From NCBI RefSeq assembly GCF_000309385.1, contig NZ_JH976537.1, forward strand, positions 3,092,440-3,156,439: a DNA stretch of 64,000 bases. The letters are read 5' to 3'. The first letter of the stretch is position 1, and the number at the start of each line of letters is the position of its first letter. The notes beneath the pieces are model-generated. The model did no database searches. It had not been told where the DNA came from and saw only the letters and a list, made by a program, of their open reading frames with translations. A program made the translations under genes and the position numbers. Positions 8,747 to 17,776 of this stretch are shown one piece after another. This DNA is from Nodosilinea nodulosa PCC 7104. Its GTDB lineage: Bacteria; Cyanobacteriota; Cyanobacteriia; Phormidesmidales; Phormidesmidaceae.

Positions 8747-9180
8747 GACACCACCGATCTCCCTCTCAACATAAGTTAGTCACCCGGCGCAACGGCAATT
8801 TTGCGCATGACTTAGCCTGTAAGCCTAGCGTAACATTCGCCCTTTCATGTGCATGGTCAGGGCAAATATTTAAGCGCCTAATACAACTTGGTCAGGGCTT
8901 TACAAGCCTGCCTCAGCACAGTCTTAGGATTTATTACTAAGCTGTTACTTCAGTGGCCGAAGTGACTACCTTAATTTTCCATCGTTGACGGTTAGTAATC
9001 CGTATTGTTTCTGAGCTTTTTAGCAACTTCTTTGCTACTGTAGCCCTGGTTACGCCCTTGGGCTGTCTTTAGCTAAGCTGAAAGGCCATGCCGAAGCGGT
9101 AAAATCGTCTACCTAAACCTGCGCGATCGCCCGCTGACTGCGGGTATCTTGCTTCCGCCACTCCCTGATGAGGTAAATCT
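8747..9180. other. 434-bp intergenic region between divergent genes
   Basis: AT-richer than its surroundings and must hold promoters for the basic-tailed gene (-) and the TPR gene (+). I see no open frame of note, no strong terminator and no convincing sigma-70 promoter. Confidence 0.5.
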
Positions 9181-10056
9181 GTGACCGCAAACCGTAATCG
9201 CTGGCTCGTTGGCACTGTTTTAACCCTGGCTTTGGCGGCCTTTTTGTCCCTGTCGCTGCTGCCAATTTTGGGCAGTAACAGCAACCGCCGGGCCAGCAGC
9301 ACCCCGGACTCCAGCCCTACCGCCGATCCTGCCGCCATGCAGGCGGAACTGGAGTCCCAAGCCCGAGGTTATGAGCTGGTGCTAGAGCGTGAGCCCGACA
9401 ACCAGACGGCGCTCCAGGGTCTAGTCGACGCCCGCATCCAGCTGGGCAATATTGAGGGGGTGGTTGCTCCCCTGGAAAAACTGGTCGAACTCAACCCCGG
9501 AGTGCCTGACTACGCTGTGCTGCTGGCCCAGACCAAGCAGCAGATGGGAGATCTAGAGGGAGCTGCCCAAGTTTATCGTCAGGTGCTCGACCAGCAGCCT
9601 GGCAACATGAACGCGCTCCAGGGGCTGACGGTGCTGCTAGTGCAGCAAAACCGTCCTCAGGCGGCCGTTGGTCTGCTGCAAGACACCCTTAAAACCGCCG
9701 ATCAGCTTCAGTCGGAGGGCTCAGCCGCTGGAATCGACACGATCGCTGTAAAGCTGCTGCTGGCCCAGGTGCACGTGGAGGCCAAAAATATTGACAAGGC
9801 TATTGCGCTCTACGATGAGACGATTGCCGCTGCTCCAGAGGACTTTCGCCCAGTGCTGGCTAAGGCCCTGGTGCTACAGGATCAGGGGGATACCAATACC
9901 GCCCAGGCGCTCTTTTCCCAGGCCACTAGTCTGGCCCCTGCTCAATATAAAGACCAAATTGAGCAGATGGCCAGTAAGGGAAAGACCGCTCCGGGAGCTA
10001 GTGGTGAGAACACAGATATGATTGAATCTGCCCCGGCGGCGGGACCGACTAAATAG
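9181..10056 (+). CDS. Membrane-anchored TPR protein
   Basis: 291 residues starting at GTG 9181. A single N-terminal membrane helix (about residues 8-28, LVGTVLTLALAAFLSLSLLP) is followed by a Ser/Pro-rich spacer and at least four tetratricopeptide-like repeats (about 60-270), for example ALQGLVDARIQLGNIEGVV and ALYDETIAAAPEDFRPVLAK. TPR domains hold protein complexes together; no enzyme domain is present. Probably anchored in the cytoplasmic or thylakoid membrane with the repeats exposed. It is convergent with the small membrane gene that ends 4 nt away. Confidence 0.75.
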   Translation: MTANRNRWLVGTVLTLALAAFLSLSLLPILGSNSNRRASSTPDSSPTADPAAMQAELESQARGYELVLEREPDNQTALQGLVDARIQLGNIEGVVAPLEKLVELNPGVPDYAVLLAQTKQQMGDLEGAAQVYRQVLDQQPGNMNALQGLTVLLVQQNRPQAAVGLLQDTLKTADQLQSEGSAAGIDTIAVKLLLAQVHVEAKNIDKAIALYDETIAAAPEDFRPVLAKALVLQDQGDTNTAQALFSQATSLAPAQYKDQIEQMASKGKTAPGASGENTDMIESAPAAGPTK

Positions 10057-10060
10057 CCGA

Positions 10061-10366
10061 TCAGGCCCGCGCTGGGGAAGTGGAGCTCAGTCTTTCAGAT
10101 GGACTGGGCGCAGCTTGGTTAACCTGTACGGGTTCAAACTCGATGTGGTTAAACAGGGTCGTGACAAAGGCGAACAGCAAAAAAGGCAGCGACAGCACCA
10201 AAATTAATCCTACGGTGGCCAGGGCAACCACGGGCTGTCGGGCTCCCATCAGGGCCAGGGACGCCGCTAGGCTAATGAACAAAATGACTAGCCAGGCAAT
10301 AATTTGGCCGTAGATGTCGCCAAAGGTAAGGGTGCAAGAGAATCGATACTTATTCCCGAATTCCAT
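10061..10366 (-). CDS. Small two-helix membrane protein, unknown
   Basis: 101 residues from the ATG at 10366, preceded by AGGA; a TTG six codons upstream is an alternative start. Two hydrophobic helices (about residues 20-45 and 50-78), then a polar tail ending in a Ser/Pro-rich segment. The sequence MEFGNKYRFSCTLTFGDIYG is well formed and looks like a conserved cyanobacterial family, but I cannot name it. Confidence 0.6.
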   Translation of the reverse strand: MEFGNKYRFSCTLTFGDIYGQIIAWLVILFISLAASLALMGARQPVVALATVGLILVLSLPFLLFAFVTTLFNHIEFEPVQVNQAAPSPSERLSSTSPARA

Positions 10367-10552
10367 GGTGTTGTCCTGCCACAATCAGTCCTATAGAGTT
10401 CAGCATATCGGCCTGGCCTTTACCGTTGTGGTTTCTCAACATTTCCACAAAAGTTGCAATGAAATGTTGCAGCCCTTAGGGTACGGTTCATACTGCGATC
10501 GCCGCAGGAACAGCCACCGCAGGAACAGCCGCCGCCAAAATAGCACATAGCC

Positions 10553-11155
10553 ATGGCCATGGTGTACCAGTACATTCTGTTCTACAAGCCCTACTACGTG
10601 CTCAGCCAGTTCAGTCAGGGCAGTACTCCCTCGGCCACTGCGATCGCGCTCCGTACCACCCTCAAAGACTTTGTTCCAGTGGCAGATATCTATCCAGCGG
10701 GCCGCCTCGATTGCGACAGCGAAGGGCTGATGCTGCTGACCAATCACGGCCGGGTGCAGCACCGTCTCAGCGATCCGCGCTTTGCCCATCCCCGCACCTA
10801 CTGGGTGCAAGTTGAGCGAGTGCCGCCCGCCGCCGCCCTAGCCCAGCTGCGCCAGGGGGTGACAATTAAAGGCTATCTCACCAGGCCCTGCCAAGTTGAG
10901 CTGCTCAACACCACACCGCTGCTACCACCGCGAGATCCGCCCATCCGCTCTCGCCAGAGTATCCCGACGGCCTGGCTAGAAATGACCCTACAGGAGGGTA
11001 AAAACCGCCAGGTGCGCCGGATGACTGCCGCTGTGGGTCACCCCACTCTGCGCCTGGTACGGGTGGCGATCGCCCACCTGAAACTGGGTACGCTAGAGCC
11101 TGGTCAATGGCGGTCTGCTACGGCTGACGAGCGCCGGGGGCTGCTGCAACTTTGA
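10553..11155 (+). CDS. rluE: rRNA pseudouridine synthase (RluE/RsuA family)
   Basis: 200 residues, one RsuA-type catalytic domain without the N-terminal S4 domain, which fits RluE, the enzyme that makes pseudouridine 2457 in 23S rRNA in Escherichia coli. The catalytic motif is AGRLDCDSEGLMLLTN (Asp in GRLDCDS), and KNRQVRRM is the later family motif. The start is ATG 10553, with a second ATG two codons on. The exact rRNA target in this organism is inferred from the family only. Confidence 0.85.
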   Translation: MAMVYQYILFYKPYYVLSQFSQGSTPSATAIALRTTLKDFVPVADIYPAGRLDCDSEGLMLLTNHGRVQHRLSDPRFAHPRTYWVQVERVPPAAALAQLRQGVTIKGYLTRPCQVELLNTTPLLPPRDPPIRSRQSIPTAWLEMTLQEGKNRQVRRMTAAVGHPTLRLVRVAIAHLKLGTLEPGQWRSATADERRGLLQL

Positions 11156-11269
11156 AGGGGACTAGGCAATCTAGCTGAAGCTAGGTCAAGAATCGGTGGC
11201 CTGGATCACCCTGGGGAAGTGGCAGTAAGTTACCATGGGCTTGCGGTAGGGCAATTCTAGGGGTTACCC

Positions 11270-11446
11270 ATGCCATACTTATACGTGCCATGTCCAGGCT
11301 GTTCTACGAGTAGGGTGCGCAGCAGCTTTTCCTGCAAGACTGGCCCAGCCCCTGGTAAAGGGCCTGATTTTGAGGCCTGGCAAAGGTTTAATGGCTCCGT
11401 ACGCTGGCTGACTGGCCTAATTTTTGGATCATCGCTAGGATGCTAA
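11270..11446 (+). CDS. Possible 58-residue cysteine-containing small protein
   Basis: An open frame from ATG 11270 ends with TAA at 11444-11446 and overlaps the start of the phosphatase gene (ATG 11440) by 7 nt, as in translationally coupled pairs. The product begins MPYLYVPCPGCSTSRVR, with CPGC and two further cysteines, and a weakly hydrophobic C-terminus. The first gene half resembles the zinc-ribbon opening of the next protein (CPLC). It could be a real small zinc-binding protein, a leader peptide, or chance. Confidence 0.33.
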   Translation: MPYLYVPCPGCSTSRVRSSFSCKTGPAPGKGPDFEAWQRFNGSVRWLTGLIFGSSLGC

Positions 11447-13293
11447 CCTGCCCTCTTTGTGAGTTTGAAAATACTGATTCACAGCGGTCTTGCGAGCAGT
11501 GCGGACAGCCACTCCAGCGGTGGCGAGTCATTGACATCCCCGCCCCAGGGGCAGCAGCGATCGCCCCTTCAGACTTCACCGCAGAGGGCTACATCGATGG
11601 CGATCGCCGCTATCGCTTAATTGCCTCACCTGCCACCCTGGGAGCCGCCGGCACTGCGCCCCTAACCGTCATTGACTGCCAGCCTGAGGCGGGCTCTCCG
11701 CTGCACGCTTTGCAATCCGCCTGGCTGGAAACCCCCAGCCTCGATCCCACTACCCATCCTCTGGCGACTGGGGTACCGGCTGAAGCCTATCCATACCTAG
11801 CCCTCCAGGCCGACTATTTTCCGGCGATTCCAGAACTACACCACGCCTGGCAGACGCCCCAGCGCACCCTCCTGCTGATTGAAGACCGCAGTATTTGGCT
11901 GCCTCTGTCGGTGGGGTGGACAGCCATCAACGATCCGCTTCAGCATATCCAGTGGCTGTTTGAGCTGACGCTGCTGTGGCAGGCTTTAGCTCCGTGGCAG
12001 GACCAGGCCACCCTGCTGAATCCTGACCGACTGGTGCTCAACGAAAACAGCCTGCTCTGCCTCACCCACATTGACCCAACCGATCGCAGCCAGTCGTTAT
12101 CGCTATCAGCCCTGGGGCAGGCTTGGAAAGTGATATTGGGTGCCAGTCAAACCGATCTGCCGCTCAAGGTGCAGGCATTGGTAGGCGATCTGATAGACGG
12201 CACCGTTGCTGACATCGCTGAGGTGCAAGATACCCTGGCCGAAGCCGCCCAGGACTATCCGCTGCCAGAGGTAAAGGCCGTGTATCCCTGCTGGGAAGAC
12301 GGTGATCCTGAGAATTCTGGGAATGAGCTGGATCCGATAGTTGCCAGCAAGCTGACAGGCGACAATTTTGATCTGGAGTCTGACGCGGTTTTTGATACCC
12401 AAGAACTGCCAGACGACGAGGGCAATGGGCCAATTGAAGCGCCAACCATGGTCTTGCCCATGAAGCTGGCCAATTTGGATGATGCTGGTCAAAGCCACGT
12501 GGGTCAGCAGCGCCACCACAACGAAGACTGGTTTTTCACCCAGGCTCAGCTCCATAAGGTCAGCGGCCCCCAGGGCAGCGTAATGCGGGCCAAAGGGCTC
12601 TATATTCTTTGCGATGGCATGGGAGGCCATGCTTCGGGAGAAGTCGCTAGCCAGCTGGCGGTGCGGACCCTGCGCGAGTATTTGACCCAGTACTGGAGCA
12701 GCGATCGCCTGCCCGAGCAAGACACCCTGCTCCAGGCGGTGTTCACCGCCAACCAATCCATCTTTGACATTAATCAGTCCAACGCCACATCAGGGGTAGG
12801 GCGCATGGGCACTACCTTAGTCATGGTGCTGGTACACAACCTCGACATAGCGGTTGTGCACGTAGGCGATAGCCGCCTGTATGGATATAGCAAACGCCTG
12901 GGGCTACGACAGCTCACCCTAGATCACGAGGTGGGGCAGCGAGAAATAAATCGGGGCGTAGAGCCTGCCCTAGCCTATGCCCGCCCCGACGCCTACCAGC
13001 TGACCCAGGCCCTGGGGCCAAGGGGAAAAGAAGACCTGGCACCCGGCGTTGCTTACCACGAAATTACCGAAGATACTCTGCTAATCCTGTGCTCCGACGG
13101 GCTAAGCGATAACGACCTGCTAGAGCGCCACACCGATACCCATCTTGCTGGTCTGTTAAGTTCAAAAGCTAACCTAGCCAGTGGTGCCGCCCACCTCATC
13201 GACTTGGCCAACGAAAAAAATGGCCATGACAACATCACGACCATCCTTGTACGTATTAAACTCCAGCCTGACATGACACCTATGGTTGACTGA
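11440..13293 (+). CDS. PP2C-type protein phosphatase with zinc ribbon and kinase-like middle
   Basis: 617 residues in three parts. An N-terminal zinc ribbon uses C4, C7, C18 and C21. Residues about 130-270 are alpha-rich and contain LLNPDRLVLNENSLLCLTHID, which resembles the catalytic-loop/metal-binding region of Ser/Thr kinases but lacks the lysine, HRD and DFG residues. The C-terminal half is a PP2C phosphatase that removes phosphate from Ser/Thr: NED 361-363, DGMGGH (D392), GDSRLY (D477), SDG (D553) and HDN (D597) are the metal ligands, all present. It is therefore an active-looking phosphatase with a possible degenerate kinase module; the target is unknown. No membrane segment. The kinase resemblance is an inference by eye. 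Confidence 0.85.
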   Translation: MLTCPLCEFENTDSQRSCEQCGQPLQRWRVIDIPAPGAAAIAPSDFTAEGYIDGDRRYRLIASPATLGAAGTAPLTVIDCQPEAGSPLHALQSAWLETPSLDPTTHPLATGVPAEAYPYLALQADYFPAIPELHHAWQTPQRTLLLIEDRSIWLPLSVGWTAINDPLQHIQWLFELTLLWQALAPWQDQATLLNPDRLVLNENSLLCLTHIDPTDRSQSLSLSALGQAWKVILGASQTDLPLKVQALVGDLIDGTVADIAEVQDTLAEAAQDYPLPEVKAVYPCWEDGDPENSGNELDPIVASKLTGDNFDLESDAVFDTQELPDDEGNGPIEAPTMVLPMKLANLDDAGQSHVGQQRHHNEDWFFTQAQLHKVSGPQGSVMRAKGLYILCDGMGGHASGEVASQLAVRTLREYLTQYWSSDRLPEQDTLLQAVFTANQSIFDINQSNATSGVGRMGTTLVMVLVHNLDIAVVHVGDSRLYGYSKRLGLRQLTLDHEVGQREINRGVEPALAYARPDAYQLTQALGPRGKEDLAPGVAYHEITEDTLLILCSDGLSDNDLLERHTDTHLAGLLSSKANLASGAAHLIDLANEKNGHDNITTILVRIKLQPDMTPMVD

Positions 13294-13337
13294 CAATTGG
13301 TTGACTGACAGTGAGATTGATTGACGGTGTCGGCCAA

Positions 13338-13574
13338 TTAATCTTCTTCCCAGGACTGTACCGCTAGCAGCTCCTGAATCGGATCTTGAGTGGAAAAGTC
13401 GAATTCTTCTAGTTCTTGCTTCCAGTGGGTCCAGTCATCGCCAAATAAAAAGGCGATTTTCCAAATTGGATCGCTGGGACTCACGACTTTGGATTTCTTC
13501 ACTAAAGACTCAACTTGGCGCTGAAATTTCACCATCGGGTGAGCGACAACTAAGTCGGCAATTGCTTCAGTCAT
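13338..13574 (-). CDS. DUF4327 family small protein
   Basis: 78 residues from ATG 13574; a GTG at 13625 would add 17 residues. The pattern of HPMVKFQRQVESLVKKSKVV, followed by DPIWKIAFLFGDDWTHWKQELEEFDF and a final IQELLA, matches the cyanobacteria-specific DUF4327 family (usual length about 70). The family has no known function. The gene is convergent with the phosphatase and stands alone. Confidence 0.65.
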   Translation of the reverse strand: MTEAIADLVVAHPMVKFQRQVESLVKKSKVVSPSDPIWKIAFLFGDDWTHWKQELEEFDFSTQDPIQELLAVQSWEED

Positions 13575-13905
13575 ATTTTCGATTTTAAAAAGCTCTTCGG
13601 AACGTTGAACCGGGAGAATCTGCACATTCTTGAGACTTGCGCAGGCGTCTACCCTCTATTCAGGAACACAGCATAGCACAAGAACGCAAAGGCGCAATTC
13701 CTATCCACACGTTTCCTGTAGTCAATGGCCCAGATCGTTGCATCTGGCCGCTGATATTCATATTACCCAAGGATGCGCTCAGTTGGGGTAGGTATTTCCC
13801 TGGCCAAAGGGTAGATAACCGTACTCGACCGCCTAGCTCAGCCTTGGGTTTAGCCAATAGTCGCTAAACTAGAGGTCAAACCCCTGTCGCCTTTAGCGTT
13901 GACCA

Positions 13906-15729
13906 ATGGCTCAAACTGACTTATCTGCTCCGCCGCCTAGCGCTCCTATGGTTCTGCCTCGCACCAGCGAGTCAGAGGCGCTTAAACGCATTCGCCACAC
14001 CTTTTCCCACGTTATGGCGATGGCAGTGCAGACCCTGTTTCCAAAAACCCAGGTCACTATTGGCCCTTGGATTGACTACGGCTTCTACTACGACTTTGAC
14101 AGCCCTGAGCCTTTCACCGATCAAGACCTGAAGGCGATCAAGAAGGAGATGATCAAGATCATCAATAAAGGGCTACCGGTCACTCAAGAGACAGTGACTC
14201 GGGAGGAGGCCCGGCGTCGCATCGAAGCTCTCGGCGAACCCTACAAGCTGGAGATTTTGCAGGATTTGCAAGACCCGATTACCCTTTATCACCTGGGCGA
14301 TCAGTGGTGGGATTTGTGCGCGGGTCCCCACGTGGCCAGCACCGCTGACCTCAACCCCAAGGCGTTTGAGCTAGAAAGCGTGGCCGGAGCCTACTGGCGC
14401 GGTGATGAAAACCGGGCTCAGCTTCAGCGCATCTACGGTACGGCCTGGGAAACCCCTGAGCAACTTCAGGAGTACAAGCGCCGTCGCGAAGAGGCTAAGC
14501 GCCGCGATCACCGCAGGCTGGGCAAAGAGCTGGGCCTATTTATCTTTGCCGATGAGGTAGGACCGGGGCTGCCCCTGTGGACTCCTAAAGGGACGGTGCT
14601 GCGTTCTACTCTGGAAACCTTTTTGAAGGAAGAGCAGACCAAACGGGGATACTTGGGCGTGGTCACTCCCCACATTGCCCGCGTAGATCTGTTCAAAACC
14701 TCTGGCCACTGGCAGAACTACCGGGAGGATATGTTTCCGCTGATGGCAGACGACGACGCGGCCCGCTTGGCGGAAGAGGGCTTTGTGATGAAGCCGATGA
14801 ACTGCCCGTTCCACATTCAGATCTATAAGAGTGAGCTGCGATCGTACCGGGAGCTGCCGCTGCGGCTGGCGGAGTTTGGCACGGTGTACCGCTACGAGCA
14901 GTCGGGGGAACTGGGTGGGTTAACTCGGGTGCGAGGCTTCACGGTAGATGACTCTCACCTATTCGTGCGGCCCGAGCAGCTTGACGATGAGTTTCTCAAG
15001 GTGGTGGATTTGATCCTCACCGTATTTCGCAGCCTGAAGTTACAGAACTTCAAAGCTCGCCTCAGTTTCCGCGACCCCGAATCGACCAAGTACATCGGCG
15101 GCGATGAGGTGTGGGAAACCTCCCAAAACGCGATTCGCCGCGCCGTACAGACCCTGGGCATGGAGTATTTTGAGGCTCCTGGGGAAGCGGCTTTCTACGG
15201 CCCTAAGCTAGACTTTATTTTTCGTGATGCCCTAGAGCGCGAGTGGCAGCTGGGTACCGTCCAGGTTGACTACAACCTGCCCGAGCGCTTTGACCTGGAG
15301 TACGTGGCCGAAGACGGCTCGCGCCAGCGTCCGGTGATGATTCACCGGGCTCCCTTTGGTTCCTTAGAGCGGTTGATTGGCATTTTGATCGAAGAGTATG
15401 CGGGCGATTTTCCGCTCTGGCTGGCTCCGGTGCAGATGCGTCTGCTGCCCGTGACCGAAGAGCAGTTGGGCTACGCCCAGTCGGTGGCTGACCAGATGCT
15501 GGCTAAAGGCGTGCGGGTTGAGGTAGATGCCAGCGGCGATCGCCTGGGCAAGATGGTGCGCAACGCCGAAAAAGCCAAAATACCTATCATGGCGGTCGTG
15601 GGAGCTAAGGAGCTAGAGGCCAACGCTCTCAATATTCGCACCCGCGCCCAGGGGGAACTGGGGGCGCTGCCGGTGGCTGAGGTGGTAGAGCGAGTCGCGG
15701 CGGCGATCGCGGCCCGAGCAGACTTCTAG
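13906..15729 (+). CDS. thrS: Threonyl-tRNA synthetase
   Basis: 607 residues. It charges tRNA-Thr with threonine. The protein starts directly with the editing-type domain (HTFSHVMAMAVQ with HxxxH near residue 28-32, and DLCAGPHVAST near 140), then the class II catalytic core (MNCPFHIQIYKSE around 303, with the zinc-binding Cys; motif 2 around YRYEQSGELGGLTRVRGFTVDD; motif 3 HRAPFGSLERLIG) and the anticodon-binding domain. The N-terminal TGS domain of the 642-residue E. coli enzyme is absent, as in many cyanobacteria. No T-box-like leader was seen upstream. Confidence 0.95.
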   Translation: MAQTDLSAPPPSAPMVLPRTSESEALKRIRHTFSHVMAMAVQTLFPKTQVTIGPWIDYGFYYDFDSPEPFTDQDLKAIKKEMIKIINKGLPVTQETVTREEARRRIEALGEPYKLEILQDLQDPITLYHLGDQWWDLCAGPHVASTADLNPKAFELESVAGAYWRGDENRAQLQRIYGTAWETPEQLQEYKRRREEAKRRDHRRLGKELGLFIFADEVGPGLPLWTPKGTVLRSTLETFLKEEQTKRGYLGVVTPHIARVDLFKTSGHWQNYREDMFPLMADDDAARLAEEGFVMKPMNCPFHIQIYKSELRSYRELPLRLAEFGTVYRYEQSGELGGLTRVRGFTVDDSHLFVRPEQLDDEFLKVVDLILTVFRSLKLQNFKARLSFRDPESTKYIGGDEVWETSQNAIRRAVQTLGMEYFEAPGEAAFYGPKLDFIFRDALEREWQLGTVQVDYNLPERFDLEYVAEDGSRQRPVMIHRAPFGSLERLIGILIEEYAGDFPLWLAPVQMRLLPVTEEQLGYAQSVADQMLAKGVRVEVDASGDRLGKMVRNAEKAKIPIMAVVGAKELEANALNIRTRAQGELGALPVAEVVERVAAAIAARADF

Positions 15730-15731
15730 CC

Positions 15732-16169
15732 CTAGGGTGTATCCGGTAGCTCGGTATCGAGCTGGCGCAGCTCGCCCAGGGACTGCTCCATGGCGTCAAT
15801 CAGCTCCTGAACAGACTGCCCTTGCTGCGCTTGCTGCTGCTGGGCCAGGTTCGACAGCACGCTCAGGCATGAGTCCAGGCCAGCGGCAAATTCGTATCGC
15901 GTGACCGGATCGTCGCCGCGAAAACTGCCGTCGGGGTAGCCGCTGACGCAGCCGTAGGTTCCCGCCAGGTTGAGCAGGGCGGCGTAGGCCCAGTGGTCGG
16001 GGGGGACGTCGGTAAAGGGCAGCACCAGGTTGGGCTCAGCTGCCTGGGCCGCAGGTTCAGCGGCAGAATTTACGGTGTCGGCGCTGGCCGGGGCGATCGC
16101 TGCAAGGACACCTAGGCCAATCCCAAGCCCTAGCCCCACAGCGCCTTGAATCATTGGCTGAATGTCCAT
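15732..16169 (-). CDS. Secreted protein with one SLH domain
   Basis: 145 residues from ATG 16169, chosen because GGGAG lies just upstream. A signal peptide or membrane anchor (about residues 6-32, ending ASADT) is followed by one S-layer homology domain (FTDVPPDHWAYAALLNLAG, then GYPDGSFRGDDPVTRYEFA) and a Gln-rich coiled coil. In cyanobacteria single SLH domains usually tether outer-membrane porins to peptidoglycan; here there is no porin barrel, so this may be a small envelope linker. Convergent with thrS, 2 nt apart. Confidence 0.75.
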   Translation of the reverse strand: MDIQPMIQGAVGLGLGIGLGVLAAIAPASADTVNSAAEPAAQAAEPNLVLPFTDVPPDHWAYAALLNLAGTYGCVSGYPDGSFRGDDPVTRYEFAAGLDSCLSVLSNLAQQQQAQQGQSVQELIDAMEQSLGELRQLDTELPDTP

Positions 16170-16303
16170 GCCATATCTCCCAAGATCTGTTCTTATAGTC
16201 ATTGTAGAGACGCAGCTTTATCCATAGAGCTGCAAATCACAGAGCTGCAAAAAGTGATATTATCCTGAGCCTAATTGTTCCATGACTGCCGGAGGCTTTT
16301 GCG

Positions 16304-17236
16304 GTGCCCACATCCGTTTCTGTGACCGTGCCTGCCACAACCGCCAATATTGGCCCCGGTTTTGACTGTTTAGGCGCAGCTCTCACGCTTTACAATCGCT
16401 TCCGCTTCACCCTGCTCGAGCAGAGGCCGGGAGTGGTCGCCATAGAGGTGCGAGGATTAGAGGCCGAACGAGTTGTAACAGATGCCTCTAATTTGGCCTA
16501 CAAAGCCTTTGCCAGCTACTTCCACGAGCGAGGACTGGCGGTACCGGCGGTGGCGATCGCCATTGATCTCAACGTTCCCCTGGCGCGGGGCTTAGGCAGT
16601 TCGTCTACCGCCATTGTGGGTGGATTGCTGGGGGCCAATGCCCTGTGCGATGCTCCGGTCGATCAAGCGGCCCTGGTCGAAATGGCGATCGCCCTTGAGG
16701 GCCACCCCGACAATGTAGTGCCAGCTTTGGTAGGGGGCTGCCAGCTAGCGGTGGCCAATGACGACGGTACCGCTACCCTGTGCCCAATCCCCTGGCATGC
16801 GGGAGTTATCCCCATCGTGGTCATCCCAGATTTTGAGCTGTCCACCGCCGAGGCGCGCCGCGTGCTGCCTGCCGCCTACAGCCGGGCAGACGCCATTTTC
16901 AACACCGCTCACCTGGGCCTGCTGTTGCGGGGGCTAGAGAGCGGTCGGGCCGATTGGCTGCGGGTAGCGATGGGCGATCGCATCCATCAGCCCTACCGCC
17001 AAGCCCTAATTCCCGGTTATGACACTATAGCCAGAGCCGCTATCGATGCTGGTGCCTACGGTTTGGTGATCAGTGGTGCTGGTCCCACTCTGCTGGCCCT
17101 CGCCCCAGTCGAGGTGGCTCCCCAGGTGTGCGAAGCTCTGGCCACAGCCTGGCAGCAGGAAGGGCAACTGGCAAAGGCTCAAATACTGGCCCTAGACACC
17201 GAAGGCGCAAAGGTTTACCCAGCAACAGATGTCTAG
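16304..17236 (+). CDS. thrB: Homoserine kinase
   Basis: 310 residues starting at GTG 16304, with GGAGG 12 nt upstream. It phosphorylates homoserine with ATP in threonine synthesis. GHMP kinase motifs are clear: VPATTANIGPGFDCLG (residues 9-24), PLARGLGSSSTAIVGG (ATP loop, about 88-103), and the C-terminal GAYGLVISGAGPTLLALA. Length matches the family (about 300-310). It sits 2.5 kb from thrS but on its own, divergent from the SLH gene. Confidence 0.93.
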   Translation: MPTSVSVTVPATTANIGPGFDCLGAALTLYNRFRFTLLEQRPGVVAIEVRGLEAERVVTDASNLAYKAFASYFHERGLAVPAVAIAIDLNVPLARGLGSSSTAIVGGLLGANALCDAPVDQAALVEMAIALEGHPDNVVPALVGGCQLAVANDDGTATLCPIPWHAGVIPIVVIPDFELSTAEARRVLPAAYSRADAIFNTAHLGLLLRGLESGRADWLRVAMGDRIHQPYRQALIPGYDTIARAAIDAGAYGLVISGAGPTLLALAPVEVAPQVCEALATAWQQEGQLAKAQILALDTEGAKVYPATDV

Positions 17237-17657
17237 AGAAGCTGACTGGAGTCTCACTTCTGGCCCAGCCTGGACAGGGTTAAGCCCGAGAACCTAAACC
17301 AGGGCGCTTATGCAGGGCAATAATCGCGCCTCAGTCGTTGCAAAAATTAAGATTTCGAGGCATTGATATACATAAATGTGAACAGCTAGTTTAATTAATT
17401 CAAATGCGCGATGAACCTCAAACGCTTGCGCAGCCTTCATGTCCGGCGTTGGAACATCAATCTTTGACAATTTTTGGCAGAAATTACTTATCAAAAGTTT
17501 ATTAAGTTTCCTATACTAGGGACGAGCGCAAAAGATAGGTATATATCTCTATGCCGATCTTGCCCTCCGGTTTGTTCTTCCGCCGTGCCTTTTAGGCCAC
17601 GACTCGCTCGCTGAAGTCCTCCGACCTCCTCGCCTAGGGTAGGCCGCCGCGAACAGC
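17237..17657. other. Intergenic region between thrB and ndhD (first part)
   Basis: 421 bp without a convincing gene. It presumably contains the ndhD promoter; it is AT-rich between 17330 and 17530. I found no clear terminator for thrB. Confidence 0.4.
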
Positions 17658-17690
17658 AGAAGTGAATCCTTCTTAGAAGAGTTCACTTCT
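17658..17690 (+). promoter_or_regulatory. Strong hairpin just upstream of ndhD
   Basis: AGAAGTGAA (17658-17666) pairs perfectly with TTCACTTCT (17682-17690), and inside it CTTCT/AGAAG (17669-17679) pairs again after a 2x2 internal loop. No T-run follows, so it is not a simple terminator. It lies 86 nt before the likely ndhD ATG and directly before a possible GTG start at 17699. It may act in the 5' leader on RNA stability or translation, or be a regulator-binding palindrome. Confidence 0.5.
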
Positions 17691-17776
17691 AAGGGTGTGT
17701 GTCCGCCTCAAACCAGACACTAAAACCGGAACCTGGATGCGCTGGCTGTTTTGTAGTACTACTCACGCGAATTCTC

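Noticed and set aside
17294..17494. 66-codon minus-strand open frame between thrB and ndhD.
   Set aside because: AT-rich, no ribosome site, no recognisable family.
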